Assembly (NCBI GenBank): GCA_020831765.1
Contig: JAFIFY010000184.1
Location: 26,947 to 90,946, forward strand
DNA from: Phycisphaeraceae bacterium
GTDB taxonomy: Bacteria > Planctomycetota > Phycisphaerae > Phycisphaerales > Phycisphaeraceae
DNA: 64,000 nucleotides
Reading direction: 5' to 3'
Positions 52,769 to 62,328 of this stretch are shown here, one piece after another. Both the position numbers and the translations under genes were made by a program. Each line of letters begins with the position of its first letter. Within the stretch, counting starts at the first letter, position 1. The notes under the pieces are model-generated. The model did no database searches and had not been told where the DNA came from. It was given only the letters and a program-made list of their open reading frames with translations.

Positions 52769-54235
52769 ATGCTCAAACCTCCCAGTGAACGCACACGCCA
52801 CCTGGGCAAACTCGATCATGCCCATATCTGGCATCCATTCACCCAGATGAATCAGTGGATCGAGGATGTGCCGGTCATCATCGAACGGGGTGAAGGACCG
52901 TACATCTTCGATTGCGATGGCAATCGGTACATCGACGGCGTTTCGAGCCTCTGGTGTAATGTGCATGGCCATCGCGTGCCGCGGATCGACCAGGCGATCC
53001 GCCAGCAGTTGGACCGGATCGCCCACACGACGCTGCTGGGGCTTTCCAGCCCGCCGGCCGTCGAGTTCGCCGCGATGCTGGCCGGCTGCGCACCCGGCGG
53101 CCTGAACCGCGTGTTCTATTCCGACAGTGGCGCCACCGCGCTGGAGGTGGGCTTCAAGATGGCGGTGGGGTACTGGTACCATCGCGGCCAACCATCCAAG
53201 CATCAGTTCATCGGGCTGGCCGGGGCGTATCACGGCGATACCGCCGCGGCCATGAGTGTGGGCTATTCCGACCTCTTCCACCTTCCCTTTCGGCCGATGC
53301 TCTTCCCGGTGCGTTGGATGCCATCCCCTGATCCGGTCCGCCTGCCCGACCCCGTGCGGGATGCCTATCGCCGCGCATCGTGTGAACGATGCGGCCGCAA
53401 CGCCGGCGAGCCCTGTGCCGCTTCGACTTTTCCCTCGCGCTGCCCGCTGCTGGCCGAGCGAATCACGGAATATGTTCTGGCCGAGCTTCGGGCACTGCTT
53501 GAGAAGCACAGCAAGGACACCGCGGCGATCGTGCTCGAGCCATTGATGCAGGGCGCGGCGGGGATGATCGGTCAACCGCCGGTACTGTTGCGCGGCATTG
53601 CCAGGCTCGCCCGCGAATTCGATGTCCTGGTCATGGCCGATGAAGTCGCCACCGGCTTCGGGCGAACGGGTACGCTCTTTGCCTGTGAACAGGAATACGA
53701 GGCGGGAGATGGGCCGGATATTCTCTGCCTGGCCAAGGGCATCAGTGGCGGTTATCTTCCGCTGGCCGCCACGCTCTGCACCGATGAGGTGGAAGGGGCC
53801 TTTCGTGGCCGGATTGAAGATCGACGCACTCTGTTCCACGGCCACACCTACACCGGAAACCCGCTGGCCTGTGCAGCGGCCATCGCTTCGCTTGAACTGT
53901 TCAATACCAACCGGCTGCTGGAACACATTCAGGAATCCGCACGCCGGATCGGGCACGCGATGACCCGTCTGGAATCCTGCCCGCATGTACTGGATGTTCG
54001 ACAGAAGGGCATCATGGCGGGGATCGAGATCGGCCGGCGTGATGATGCGCCCGAGGCGTTTGATTTCACCCGGCAGGTGGCCCGTGAAATGTGCATGGCG
54101 ATGCGATCCAGGGGACTGATGCTGCGGCCATTGGGCAATGTGCTGGTCTTGATGCCCATTCCCGCGATGGCCCATGATCTGCTCGATCAGATGCTCGACA
54201 TCATCGTGGAAACCATCGAGACGTGGAAGATGTGA
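52769..54235 (+). CDS. bioA: Adenosylmethionine-8-amino-7-oxononanoate aminotransferase
   Basis: PLP enzyme making 7,8-diaminopelargonate in biotin synthesis. 488 aa of class III aminotransferase fold: HIWHPFTQMNQWIED and GVSSLWCNVHGHRVPRID near the N-terminus, YSDSGATALEVGFKMAVGYW, the cofactor Asp in VMADEVATGFGRTG and the Schiff-base Lys in LCLAKGISGGYLPLAAT. A Cys-containing insertion (CERCGRNAGEPCAASTF) lies after the AYHGDTAAAMSVGY region, as seen in some BioA of other phyla. No other bio genes are in the window. Confidence 0.93.
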   Translation: MLKPPSERTRHLGKLDHAHIWHPFTQMNQWIEDVPVIIERGEGPYIFDCDGNRYIDGVSSLWCNVHGHRVPRIDQAIRQQLDRIAHTTLLGLSSPPAVEFAAMLAGCAPGGLNRVFYSDSGATALEVGFKMAVGYWYHRGQPSKHQFIGLAGAYHGDTAAAMSVGYSDLFHLPFRPMLFPVRWMPSPDPVRLPDPVRDAYRRASCERCGRNAGEPCAASTFPSRCPLLAERITEYVLAELRALLEKHSKDTAAIVLEPLMQGAAGMIGQPPVLLRGIARLAREFDVLVMADEVATGFGRTGTLFACEQEYEAGDGPDILCLAKGISGGYLPLAATLCTDEVEGAFRGRIEDRRTLFHGHTYTGNPLACAAAIASLELFNTNRLLEHIQESARRIGHAMTRLESCPHVLDVRQKGIMAGIEIGRRDDAPEAFDFTRQVAREMCMAMRSRGLMLRPLGNVLVLMPIPAMAHDLLDQMLDIIVETIETWKM

Positions 54236-54272
54236 GCTGCGCGGCGACGTGCTTCACCCGTCGGCCAACCCT

Positions 54273-55286
54273 TCAGCCTCGGAGAAAGGCATCATCTTCG
54301 GGGGTAAACACGATCGGGTCGTAAGGAATGCTGGAAACATCCAGCGCGGCGGTGAACTCGTCGAGGCTCATGGCCCATCTCGACGCCGTAATCCCGCACC
54401 AGTACGCCATCAGGCCGATGATCCGCTCGACACTCGTCCCCGCATCGCGATAAGACGACACGCGGCTGTCGCCGTGGCGCTTGGCCAGCTTGCGGCCATC
54501 AGGGCCGATGATCAGCGGAAGATGAAACCAGCGGGGGATTCGATCGGCTGCGCCCAGGAGCCGGTATATGAGAATCTGACGCGCGGTGGATGAGAACAGA
54601 TCATTGCCGCGCACCACATGCGTCATGTTCTGGTCAAGATCATCGACAACCACGGCGAGTTGATACGCGGGGAGGCCGCTCTTGGCGACGACGACGATAT
54701 CGCCGACCTCCCGCGCCGGGTTCAATACCACGGGCCCGGCCAGTGCATCGTGAAGGGTGATCGGGCGATCTTCGGTCAGAATGCGAAGGCAGTCCGGTGA
54801 TTCGATGCCGGCAAGCGGAAATCGCTCCCTCCATCCTTCTTTGATGATGCGATCGCGGCAGGTGCCCGGATAGCGAAGCTCACGCCCGCCGGTAAAGCCA
54901 TTGGGGTCCGGCTCGCTGGCGCGGGCGAACTCCATTGAATCGGCGATTTCCGATCGAGTGCATGAGCAGGCGAACAGCAGGCCGCGTTGAGCCAGCCGAT
55001 CCAGCGCGCCGGCGTAGCGATCCATGTGTGGCAACTGGTACTCCGGCCCCCGGTCCCAATCGATGCCGATCCATTCCAGGATGTCGATGATCTGCCGATC
55101 CGATCCCGGCTTGGTGCGCGGCGAATCGAGGTCTTCGATCCTCAGCAGGATTTCCCAGCCTTCCCGCCGCGCAAGCGCCCAGTTGACCAGGAACGTTCGC
55201 AGATTGCCCAAGTGAAGCGCACCGGTGGGCGTCGGCGCCAGGCGTGTCCTTGCCGGACGGGTTGTGGCCGAGTCGGCGTTGGTCAA
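54273..55286 (-). CDS. gluQ: Glutamyl-Q tRNA(Asp) synthetase
   Basis: Attaches glutamate to queuosine-34 of tRNA(Asp). A truncated glutamyl-tRNA synthetase-like protein (337 aa) lacking the anticodon domain. HIGH-like motif in TRLAPTPTGALHLGNLRTFL, KMSKS-like motif in DGRKLAKRHGD, and zinc ligands in CSCTRSEI and RYPGTCRD. TTG 55286 with AAGGAT upstream is chosen; the frame opens earlier at GTG 55319, but that would run across the start of purN on the other strand. With tgt it gives two queuosine-related genes in the window. Confidence 0.9.
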   Translation of the reverse strand: MTNADSATTRPARTRLAPTPTGALHLGNLRTFLVNWALARREGWEILLRIEDLDSPRTKPGSDRQIIDILEWIGIDWDRGPEYQLPHMDRYAGALDRLAQRGLLFACSCTRSEIADSMEFARASEPDPNGFTGGRELRYPGTCRDRIIKEGWRERFPLAGIESPDCLRILTEDRPITLHDALAGPVVLNPAREVGDIVVVAKSGLPAYQLAVVVDDLDQNMTHVVRGNDLFSSTARQILIYRLLGAADRIPRWFHLPLIIGPDGRKLAKRHGDSRVSSYRDAGTSVERIIGLMAYWCGITASRWAMSLDEFTAALDVSSIPYDPIVFTPEDDAFLRG

Positions 55287-55307
55287 GTTTCGCGTATCCT
55301 TGTGGCC

Positions 55308-56183
55308 ATGTCTGATCACCGATTATCCATCACCGTTTGCCTGAGCGGCAAGGGTCGAAGCCTGGAGAACCTGCTTGGCCATATCCATGAACGCGATCTG
55401 CCGGCACGAATCAGCGGCGTGATCGCATCGAGGCCGGACGTCGGCGGGCTTGAAGTCGCCCAACACCACGGCATTCCCGCACGTACGATCATCAGCCGCG
55501 ATTACGCCTCTGCGCAAAGTCTGGGCGAAGCGGTCTTCGATCAGGCCGATGCCTGGGAAGCGGACATGGTACTTCTGGCCGGTTATCTGAGTCTGGTCGG
55601 GTTGCCGCGCCGGTACATCAACCGCGTGGTCAATATTCATCCGGCATTGCTTCCGGCATTCGGCGGCCAGGGGATGTACGGCCGGCGTGTCCATGAGGCG
55701 GTACTGAACAAGGGATGCCGCCTCAGCGGCTGCACCGTGCATTTTGCATCGGAGGAGTACGATGCCGGGCCGATCATCGATCAGCATTCGTGTGTCGTCG
55801 AAATGCTGGACACACCGGTCACGCTGGCCGCGCGGGTTTTCCAGCTTGAGTGCCAGGCGCTTCCCGAGGCCATCGAACTGCTGGCAGAGGGCCGCGTGGT
55901 TGAATCGGCCGGCCGAACCATCATTCTCCCGCCAGCAGAGGCGGATTCTCAGCGGACGGCGCATTCTGATGATGATCTGCTAAGCCGCTGGCTGTGCCCG
56001 GGAATCGGACAGGAGGATGCCGCCAGCGCGGCGGGACCTGGCGAAGAGGCGCTGAGTCGTCCGAAACTCGAGCGTCTGCCCGCCCAACTTCGCGAGTTTG
56101 AGCCGGTGATGGCCCGAAACCCGCTATATCTGCGCGGGCGCTGGGGGATTGCCGTGCGACAGCGCGAGGAGAAATCCCGGTGA
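55308..56183 (+). CDS. purN: Phosphoribosylglycinamide formyltransferase with C-terminal extension
   Basis: Transfers a formyl group from formyl-tetrahydrofolate to GAR in purine synthesis. The N-terminal ~200 residues match PurN, with catalytic Asn109, His111 (VVNIHPALLPAFGG) and Asp152 (YDAGPIIDQH). The usual SGxGSN loop reads CLSGKGRSLENLL. At 291 aa it carries an ~85-residue extension after LLAEGRVVESAGRTIILPP, rich in charged residues, of unknown role. It starts 21 nt from the preferred start of divergent gluQ, so the two promoters must overlap coding sequence. Confidence 0.88.
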   Translation: MSDHRLSITVCLSGKGRSLENLLGHIHERDLPARISGVIASRPDVGGLEVAQHHGIPARTIISRDYASAQSLGEAVFDQADAWEADMVLLAGYLSLVGLPRRYINRVVNIHPALLPAFGGQGMYGRRVHEAVLNKGCRLSGCTVHFASEEYDAGPIIDQHSCVVEMLDTPVTLAARVFQLECQALPEAIELLAEGRVVESAGRTIILPPAEADSQRTAHSDDDLLSRWLCPGIGQEDAASAAGPGEEALSRPKLERLPAQLREFEPVMARNPLYLRGRWGIAVRQREEKSR

Positions 56184-56413
56184 AACCGAGGTTTTCGAGC
56201 TGAATCGATCGCCGGGACGCTCGCTGGCTGAGATGGCCAAGGCGTGAAGGACGGTCCGGTGCGGGGTTCCAGAACCGCCCTACTAAAAGTCCGATAATGT
56301 ATCTTATGTTAAATTGAGGCCTGTCCAAGCGGCGGGGAAGCCGACGCCGTCTCCAGCCGCCACCGAACGTCGTGCGCCGCCTGACCGGCCCGCATAGACT
56401 CCCTCAAACAGGC

Positions 56414-57826
56414 ATGCCCACACCAATATCCACAGAACCCGCCACTCAATCCGGGCCTGATCCCGCGCTTGGCGCTCTCGTCGAGCTGCCGGCGGATCAG
56501 CCGTGTGCATTGCTCCATTCCGGGCGTTTTCACAGATCGTGGGCATCCGAATCGGTTCTGGCGGTTCCCGAGCGATTCCACTGGCTGGAATCCCACCTGA
56601 AGGATTGGATCGGGGTGACCACGGATCGCGATGGCAACGAACTGGAGCGCATCCAGGTGCCTGACCCCTGGACCTGGCTCCGGCAGCGGCTCCAGACGAA
56701 TCGGACGCTTATCGGTTATCTGGGCTATGGGCTCGGCCATCATGCCGAATCCGTTCAACCCCGTGTTCAGCCTGACCGCCCGTGGCCGCCGGCCATTCTG
56801 GCCGAATGCCGTCAGGTCCGATACTTCCGACCTCCTGCCGCGTTATCGGACGCTGATCGCGAGCCACGCGGCGCCGATCGGCCGGTCATGTCATCCCGAT
56901 TCGTCGATGCCTTGCCGCGCCTGGAAGAATGGCAGGTATCGCTTGACGATGAAGCGTTCGCCGCCGCGGTTGAACGCGCCAAGGCGTACATCGCCGCCGG
57001 TGACATTTATCAGGTGAACCTGACGCGCCGGTGGTCCACCCGTTTTGCGGTTCGGGGTTCGGTCTTCCCGGCGACACGCGAGCTTTATGCGCATCTGGTC
57101 AGGGGTTCGCCTGCCTGGTACGGAGGCTACCTGGAGTTTCCCGCGCGGCTGAATATTCGCACCATGGGCCACAGCGCCATTGCTTCGGTTTCGCCCGAAT
57201 TGTTCCTGCAACTCGATCCGGATGGGCTTGTCACCACCCGCCCGATCAAAGGCACGCGACCGGCGGATCGACCCGCCACCGAGTTGCGCAACAGCCTCAA
57301 GGATGAGGCTGAGTTGAATATGATCGTGGACCTTCTTCGCAACGACCTGGGCCGAGTGGCTCAGCCGGCCAGTGTACAGGTGGTCGAGGCACGGGCGATT
57401 GAATCTCATCCGACGATCCGACACGGTGTGGCGACGGTTCAGGCTCGGCTTGCTCGCGGGCGTGACCGTGTCGATCTGCTCCGCGCCGCGTTTCCCGGCG
57501 GCTCGATCACCGGTGCCCCCAAGATTCGGGCGATGCAGATCATCGAGGAGCTCGAGCCGGTCCCACGGGGCCCCTACTGCGGTTCACTGGCGATCTTCAC
57601 CCCCGATGGCGGCATGAAGCTGAACATCGCGATTCGTACTTTGATGCTTCATGAGGTTCCGTCCGACACCGCCAGAGACCAGCGAGGCGGGGACACTCCG
57701 ACGCGTCGCCTTATCGCTGACTATCACGCCGGCTGTGGGATCGTCGCTGATAGTAATCCCGAGGAGGAAGTCGCCGAGAGTCTGGCCAAGGCCCGGGTGA
57801 TCGAACGCATGCTCGGCGGGGACTGA
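56414..57826 (+). CDS. pabB: Aminodeoxychorismate synthase component I
   Basis: Makes 4-amino-4-deoxychorismate for folate together with a glutamine amidotransferase. 470 aa of the anthranilate-synthase fold. RPIKGTRPADRP has the Lys characteristic of PabB rather than TrpE; ELNMIVDLLRNDLGRVA, PGGSITGAPKIRAMQIIEEL and PYCGSLAIFTPDGGMKLNIAIRT are the other chorismate-binding blocks. ATG 56414 is preferred over the open frame upstream. It is preceded by an A+T-rich patch (~56280-56316) where the promoter may lie. No pabA is nearby, though the class IV aminotransferase 3 kb away could be a functional partner. Confidence 0.9.
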   Translation: MPTPISTEPATQSGPDPALGALVELPADQPCALLHSGRFHRSWASESVLAVPERFHWLESHLKDWIGVTTDRDGNELERIQVPDPWTWLRQRLQTNRTLIGYLGYGLGHHAESVQPRVQPDRPWPPAILAECRQVRYFRPPAALSDADREPRGADRPVMSSRFVDALPRLEEWQVSLDDEAFAAAVERAKAYIAAGDIYQVNLTRRWSTRFAVRGSVFPATRELYAHLVRGSPAWYGGYLEFPARLNIRTMGHSAIASVSPELFLQLDPDGLVTTRPIKGTRPADRPATELRNSLKDEAELNMIVDLLRNDLGRVAQPASVQVVEARAIESHPTIRHGVATVQARLARGRDRVDLLRAAFPGGSITGAPKIRAMQIIEELEPVPRGPYCGSLAIFTPDGGMKLNIAIRTLMLHEVPSDTARDQRGGDTPTRRLIADYHAGCGIVADSNPEEEVAESLAKARVIERMLGGD

Positions 57827-57852
57827 TGACCGGCGGACCGGGCACGAAGAAA

Positions 57853-57882
57853 AAGCGCTGCCGGGGGAGTTCGGCAGCGCTT
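57853..57882. terminator. Bidirectional terminator between pabB and glgP
   Basis: AAGCGCTGCCG (57853-57863) and CGGCAGCGCTT (57872-57882) form an 11-bp perfect stem with an 8-nt loop. On the minus strand it is followed by TTTCTTCG, completing a T-rich TTTTTCTTC run; on the plus strand only by GGTTG. It ends both convergent genes, better for glgP. Confidence 0.85.
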
Positions 57883-57912
57883 GGTTGAATCTTGGTTGCG
57901 GGGTGTCAACGA

Positions 57913-60600
57913 TCAGGCGGTGGTGGAAGCCGTTCGCTTGACCGATGTCGGGCTCGCCGAGGGCTCGGGCGCAGGCCGGTCGGCCGGCGCGGCTCCCGCG
58001 CCTTGGACGCGGGCATTGCCCTCATCCCAATAAACCATGCCGGGCTCGGTGTTATCGGTCAGCAGCGGGCCACCGGGCACGATGCGGATGGCAAAGCCAT
58101 GTCGCCCGCTGGTGCAGGCCGGAATGTTACCGCTGAATCGATGCCGACCATGGCCGAGGCTTTCCATCGGTTCAAGGTCCAGACACTTGCCATCGACGAT
58201 GCAGCCATCGTTATCCAGAAGGCCGTAGTAAGCCTGGATGCGAAGGTCGGTCAGGTCGATCCCATCGACGTTGGCGATGACCTGAACCTTCAACTCGCTG
58301 TGGACGCCGACTTCATTGGCGGTATCGGCGTGGATTTCCTCCACGGCGATGTTGCCCCAATTAGCGCGAAGATCGCGCTTGCGGGCCGCGGTGGTGATCG
58401 CCAGCTCGTGCTTGTTGAGATTGAAACGATGGGCCCGGTCGGCGGCCGGGAAGTAGAGCTTCTCGGCGTACTCCTGCACCATGCGGTTGGTGTTGAACCG
58501 CGGCGCCAACCTGCTGATGCAGGTCTTCATCTTCGCGACCCACCCGCGAGGAATCCCATGGTCATCACGTTCGTAGAATAGCGGGATGATCTGCTTCTCA
58601 AGAAGGTCGTAGACCGCCTTGCTTTCCACATCGTCGGCGTAATCGGGGTTGCTGTATTCCTCGCCCTTGCCGATCTGCCAGCCTACCTCGGGATCGAACG
58701 CTTCGTCCCACCATCCATCCATGACCGAAAGATTGAGCACACCGTTGAGCGCAGCCTTCATGCCGCTGGTGCCCGACGCCTCCATGCCGCGCCGAGGCGT
58801 GTTGAGCCAGACATCGCAGCCCTGGACCAGGTAACGGGCCACGTGAATGTCGTAGTTTTCCAGGAAAACGATCTTGTGGCCGGCTTCCGAATCCCGGGCG
58901 AACTGCACGATCTGGCGGATCAGATCCTTGCCGCCGCCGTCGGCTGGATGGGACTTGCCCGCGATCAGGAACTGAATCGGCCGATCCTCATTGCTGAGCA
59001 TCTTCATCAGCCGCTCGGGATCGCGCAATAGCATCGTGCCCCGCTTGTAGGTGGCAAAGCGTCGGGCAAATCCGATGGTCAGGGCATAGGGGCTCAGCGC
59101 ATCGGCCACTTCCTTGGCCTGCTGGGCTTCACTGCCCCGGCTCATCAACTGATCGCGAAGCTTCCTGCGGGCCCAGATGATCAGGCTTTGGCGTCGCCGC
59201 TCATGCACACGCCAGAGTTCCTCATCCGGAACCTCCTGAATTGCACTCCAGACTTCATGGTCCACCGGGTCGCTTTGCCATCGGATACCCAGATATCGAT
59301 CCAGCAGCGCGGAAAGATCACCCGACAGCCAGCTTCGGGCATGAACGCCGTTGGTGACGTGCTTGATCGGAATCTCGGTTTCAGGCAACTTGGGCCAGAT
59401 CGACTGCCACATCCGCCGGCTGACCTCGCCGTGAAGCTTGCTTACGCCGTTGCACCACTGCGAGGTTCGGATGGCCAGCACGGCCATGGAGAAGAACTCG
59501 TTTCGATTGAAGACGTTCTCCCGGCCCAGCGCCAGCAGCCCTTCCATATCCAGCTTCACAGACGGCGCGAAGTTCTTGAAATAGCGCACCATCATGTCCG
59601 GCGGGAATCGATCGATACCCGCCGGCACAGGGGTGTGCGTCGTGAACACATGACCTGAACCAGCCGCTTCACGCGCTTCATCGAAACTGAGGTCGGACTT
59701 CTCGATCAGCTTGCGGATACGCTCCAGTGCCAGAAACGCCGAATGGCCCTCGTTCATGTGATACACCGTCGGCGTCTCGCCCATCGCCTCGAGGGCGCGC
59801 GTGCCGCCGATGCCCAGGACCACTTCCTGGCGGATGCGGTGCTCCATGTCGCCGCCATAGAGCTTGTCCGTGATGGCGCGGTCTTCCGGGGCGTTCTCGG
59901 GAAGGTTGGTGTCCAATAGATACAGCGGAATGCGCCCGACCGTACACTTCCAGATGCCGATCTTGACCTGGCGGCCCAGAAGGTCCACAGAAACCTTCAA
60001 TTGCTGGCCATTGGCATCGCGAACCCGGAAGGTTGGCAGATTGGGAAAATCAAGATCGGGGTAGAACTCCTGCTGCCACCCCTCAGCGTTGAGGTATTGC
60101 TGAAAGTATCCGAAGCGGTAAAGCAGACCGACGGCGATCAGCGGGATGCCCAGTTCGCTGGCGCTCTTGAGATGATCGCCGGCCAGACAGCCCAGTCCGC
60201 CGGAATAAACCTGAAGCGATTCGGTCATGCCGTATTCTGCGCAGAAATAAGCAACGCGGAAGTCCTTGGCCACCTTGGGCTGGGATTCGTGCCAGGGCTT
60301 GCGGATGAGATGGCGCTTGAGGTTTTCCTGCGCTCGCGCCAGCGAGTCGAGGAAGCCTTCATCATTGGCCGCGCGTTCCAGGGTTTCCTGGGGCAGCATG
60401 CCGAGCATGGCCACCGGGTTGTGATGGGTCCGTTGCCAGAGCGGCCGATCGAGGCGGACGAAAAGCTCGACCGCCTCGGGATGCCACGTCCACCACAGGT
60501 TGTTGGCAATCTCCAGCAGCGGCTTGAGTTTTTCCGGCAGCGAAGGTGTGACTTTGAACTTATGAATCTTCGCCAGGTTCGGGCTGATCATGTTGAACAT
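57913..60600 (-). CDS. glgP: Alpha-glucan (glycogen/maltodextrin) phosphorylase
   Basis: PLP-dependent phosphorolysis of alpha-1,4-glucans to glucose 1-phosphate (GT35). 895 aa of the branch that starts with an alpha-glucan-phosphorylase-specific N-terminal domain (NNLWWTWHPEAVELFVRLDR), with the active-site blocks GGLGCLAGDHLKSASELGIP, YHMNEGHSAFLALERI and the PLP region GTSGMKAALNGVLNLSVMDG. The last ~30 residues are Ala/Pro-rich. ATG 60600 with AGGA nearby is preferred; a TTG ten codons upstream is possible. Other glycogen genes are not in this window. Confidence 0.94.
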   Translation of the reverse strand: MFNMISPNLAKIHKFKVTPSLPEKLKPLLEIANNLWWTWHPEAVELFVRLDRPLWQRTHHNPVAMLGMLPQETLERAANDEGFLDSLARAQENLKRHLIRKPWHESQPKVAKDFRVAYFCAEYGMTESLQVYSGGLGCLAGDHLKSASELGIPLIAVGLLYRFGYFQQYLNAEGWQQEFYPDLDFPNLPTFRVRDANGQQLKVSVDLLGRQVKIGIWKCTVGRIPLYLLDTNLPENAPEDRAITDKLYGGDMEHRIRQEVVLGIGGTRALEAMGETPTVYHMNEGHSAFLALERIRKLIEKSDLSFDEAREAAGSGHVFTTHTPVPAGIDRFPPDMMVRYFKNFAPSVKLDMEGLLALGRENVFNRNEFFSMAVLAIRTSQWCNGVSKLHGEVSRRMWQSIWPKLPETEIPIKHVTNGVHARSWLSGDLSALLDRYLGIRWQSDPVDHEVWSAIQEVPDEELWRVHERRRQSLIIWARRKLRDQLMSRGSEAQQAKEVADALSPYALTIGFARRFATYKRGTMLLRDPERLMKMLSNEDRPIQFLIAGKSHPADGGGKDLIRQIVQFARDSEAGHKIVFLENYDIHVARYLVQGCDVWLNTPRRGMEASGTSGMKAALNGVLNLSVMDGWWDEAFDPEVGWQIGKGEEYSNPDYADDVESKAVYDLLEKQIIPLFYERDDHGIPRGWVAKMKTCISRLAPRFNTNRMVQEYAEKLYFPAADRAHRFNLNKHELAITTAARKRDLRANWGNIAVEEIHADTANEVGVHSELKVQVIANVDGIDLTDLRIQAYYGLLDNDGCIVDGKCLDLEPMESLGHGRHRFSGNIPACTSGRHGFAIRIVPGGPLLTDNTEPGMVYWDEGNARVQGAGAAPADRPAPEPSASPTSVKRTASTTA

Positions 60601-61081
60601 ATCCTGCTGTAAAGTGAATGTTTGCGCCAAGGAAATACAACCCGGGCGCTGAGCGAACCTCCGAACAGGGATATCGGTGCACCTGCCCCGATCGCTTTCA
60701 AAATGCCCTGAGGCAGGTCAAATCCCCAACCCTGAATCCCTCGGCATTTTAAGCAGTTGCCAGAGCAAATGCCAGACCGGAGTTCCCACAGTCCGTGCCC
60801 CTGGGAAACCGCCGCGAGAGCCATCGAAGTGGATTCGGGGCTTGCACGCAGGTTGCTTCCGCGGGCTATGGACCCCAAGGTCTTGTTCGTTGGCCGGTTA
60901 CAAGCACCAATAGTTACAAGACTTGCGGACAGCTCATGGCACTGTGGGCGCAGCCATACCGATGAGCGGTGCGCCAGACGATGGTCCGACTTCATGGCCG
61001 GTTGGTACCTGACAGGCCGGGGAAACTGCCGCGCGGCTGCGCATCTGCCTGTTTCCTGGTCAGTTCGTCGAGACCGAGCCT
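60601..61081. other. 481-nt gap upstream of glgP
   Basis: No gene is supported. Contains an 8-bp direct repeat GTTACAAG at 60897-60904 and 60913-60920 (16-bp period) and an imperfect stem GTTCCCA/TGGGAAAC near 60780-60808. Probably the glgP promoter/leader and the 3' end of the aminotransferase transcript. Confidence 0.4.
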
Positions 61082-61975
61082 TCACGTTCCGGCCGAGCGG
61101 GTTGCCGGCGTGTCCATAACGTTGCACTGCGCGGCGATATCGGACTCGAGGCTTTCGGAGAGGCGCTGCGTGATCGGCCCGACCTCCCCCGCCGCGATCG
61201 GTCGATCCTCGACATGGGTCACGGCGGCGACATGCGTCGTGGTACCTGTCAGAAACACTTCATCGGCCTGGAAGAGATCGGTTGGCTGGATGGTCTGTTC
61301 ACGGACGGTCAGGTTCGCCTCTTGGGCCAGCTCGATGATACGGTCGCGGGTGATGCCTCGAAGGATGAAGGAATCGGCGGGCGGGGTGGTGATGCGGCCG
61401 TGACGAACGATGAAAAGGTTGGCGGCGGTGGCTTCGGTCAGGCGACCGTCGCGCTCATAGATGGCATCATCAGCCCCTCGCGTCCGCGCTTCGTCGTACG
61501 CCAGGACGTTGTCCAGCAGCATCAGGGATTTGATCCAGCACCGGCTCCAGCGGCAATCCGGTTGCAGGATGACCCGGAGTCGCTTTGGCATCAGCGGCCG
61601 GTCAAGCGGCTGATCCGGCCAGCCCATGACCATGCATGAGGGTGTGGCCGTATCAGGCATGCGGCGATGGCGCATGGCCGCGCCTCGCGTCACCTGCCAG
61701 TAGATGCGCGCATCCGGCCAGTGATTTCGCCGGGCAAGTTCAAGCGTAACGTCTTGAAGATGATCCAGGCCCAAAGGCGGGAAGCGCAAGCCTTCGAGGC
61801 TGCGCTTGAGCCGGGCCAGATGGCGATCCAGCAAATAAGCATTGCCGGCATAGATGCGCAACACCTCATAGGCGCCGTCGGCAAAGAGCACACCGCGGTC
61901 CTCGATGTCCATCGCCGCATCGCGACGGGAAAGCCAGCGGTCGTTCAGGTGAATCAGCGTATCGAGTTCATCCAT
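61082..61975 (-). CDS. Class IV aminotransferase, D-alanine aminotransferase-like
   Basis: A fold-type IV PLP enzyme of 297 aa. RGVLFADGAYEVLRIYAGNA fits D-amino-acid aminotransferases better than branched-chain ones, and the Schiff-base Lys is Lys149 in CWIKSLMLLDNVLAYDEA. GRLTEATAANLFIVRHGRIT and ILRGITRDRIIELA are family blocks. Aminodeoxychorismate lyase (PabC) has the same fold, and pabB is 3 kb away, so PabC activity cannot be excluded. It starts with GAAGG just before ATG 61975. The end (DTPATRSAGT) is not conserved. Confidence 0.82.
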   Translation of the reverse strand: MDELDTLIHLNDRWLSRRDAAMDIEDRGVLFADGAYEVLRIYAGNAYLLDRHLARLKRSLEGLRFPPLGLDHLQDVTLELARRNHWPDARIYWQVTRGAAMRHRRMPDTATPSCMVMGWPDQPLDRPLMPKRLRVILQPDCRWSRCWIKSLMLLDNVLAYDEARTRGADDAIYERDGRLTEATAANLFIVRHGRITTPPADSFILRGITRDRIIELAQEANLTVREQTIQPTDLFQADEVFLTGTTTHVAAVTHVEDRPIAAGEVGPITQRLSESLESDIAAQCNVMDTPATRSAGT

Positions 61976-62163
61976 AAGCCTTCACTGTATCAGCCCCGCG
62001 AGCACCGACCACCAGGGCACAACCGCCGCATTTGGGTTCTCCTGGTCGCCGGTGGCCCGCCCATCCATCACGGCGTAAACACCTGCTGAAAAGAGGACTG
62101 CGATTGAGGTTCCAGTTGGCCTGAAGAATTTGAACAATCGGCGGAAAAATCAGCGAATTACTC

Positions 62164-62191
62164 TTGCCTTTATGACGATGAAAGGTATACT
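62164..62191 (+). promoter_or_regulatory. Candidate promoter upstream of the photolyase
   Basis: TTGCCT (62164-62169), a 16-nt spacer and TATACT (62186-62191) predict a start near 62198. The spacer holds an imperfect palindrome CCTTT...AAAGG that could be an operator. Confidence 0.5.
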
Positions 62192-62196
62192 GAGGA

Positions 62197-62328
62197 ATGA
62201 GCACGGCGCGGAATCAAACCTGCGCGACATACGAGGGTGCTCAGCCGGAAACGGCACGTCGACGGTTCAGGATCGTGCGTGGCCTCCGACGCCGGATCGA
62301 TCCGCACCGCGACGCTTCGCAACCATGA
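62197..62328 (+). CDS. Possible leaderless 43-aa micro-ORF
   Basis: ATG 62197 lies within a nucleotide or two of the predicted start point, so the mRNA would be leaderless. The 43-residue product is basic (QPETARRRFRIVRGLRRRID) and ends at TGA 62326-62328. It matches nothing I recognise. It may be a regulatory leader peptide for the photolyase or simply chance. Confidence 0.25.
   Translation: MSTARNQTCATYEGAQPETARRRFRIVRGLRRRIDPHRDASQP

Noticed and set aside
52742..54175. 477-codon frame antisense to bioA
   Set aside because: Every catalytic motif of BioA lies on the plus strand; the antisense product is low-complexity in character.
60588..61127. 179-codon minus-strand frame between glgP and the aminotransferase
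   Set aside because: It overlaps both neighbours, has no domain and irregular composition, and it lacks a ribosome binding site.
61968..62204. 78-codon minus-strand frame upstream of the aminotransferase
   Set aside because: It overlaps the aminotransferase start and the plus-strand promoter and does not look protein-like.
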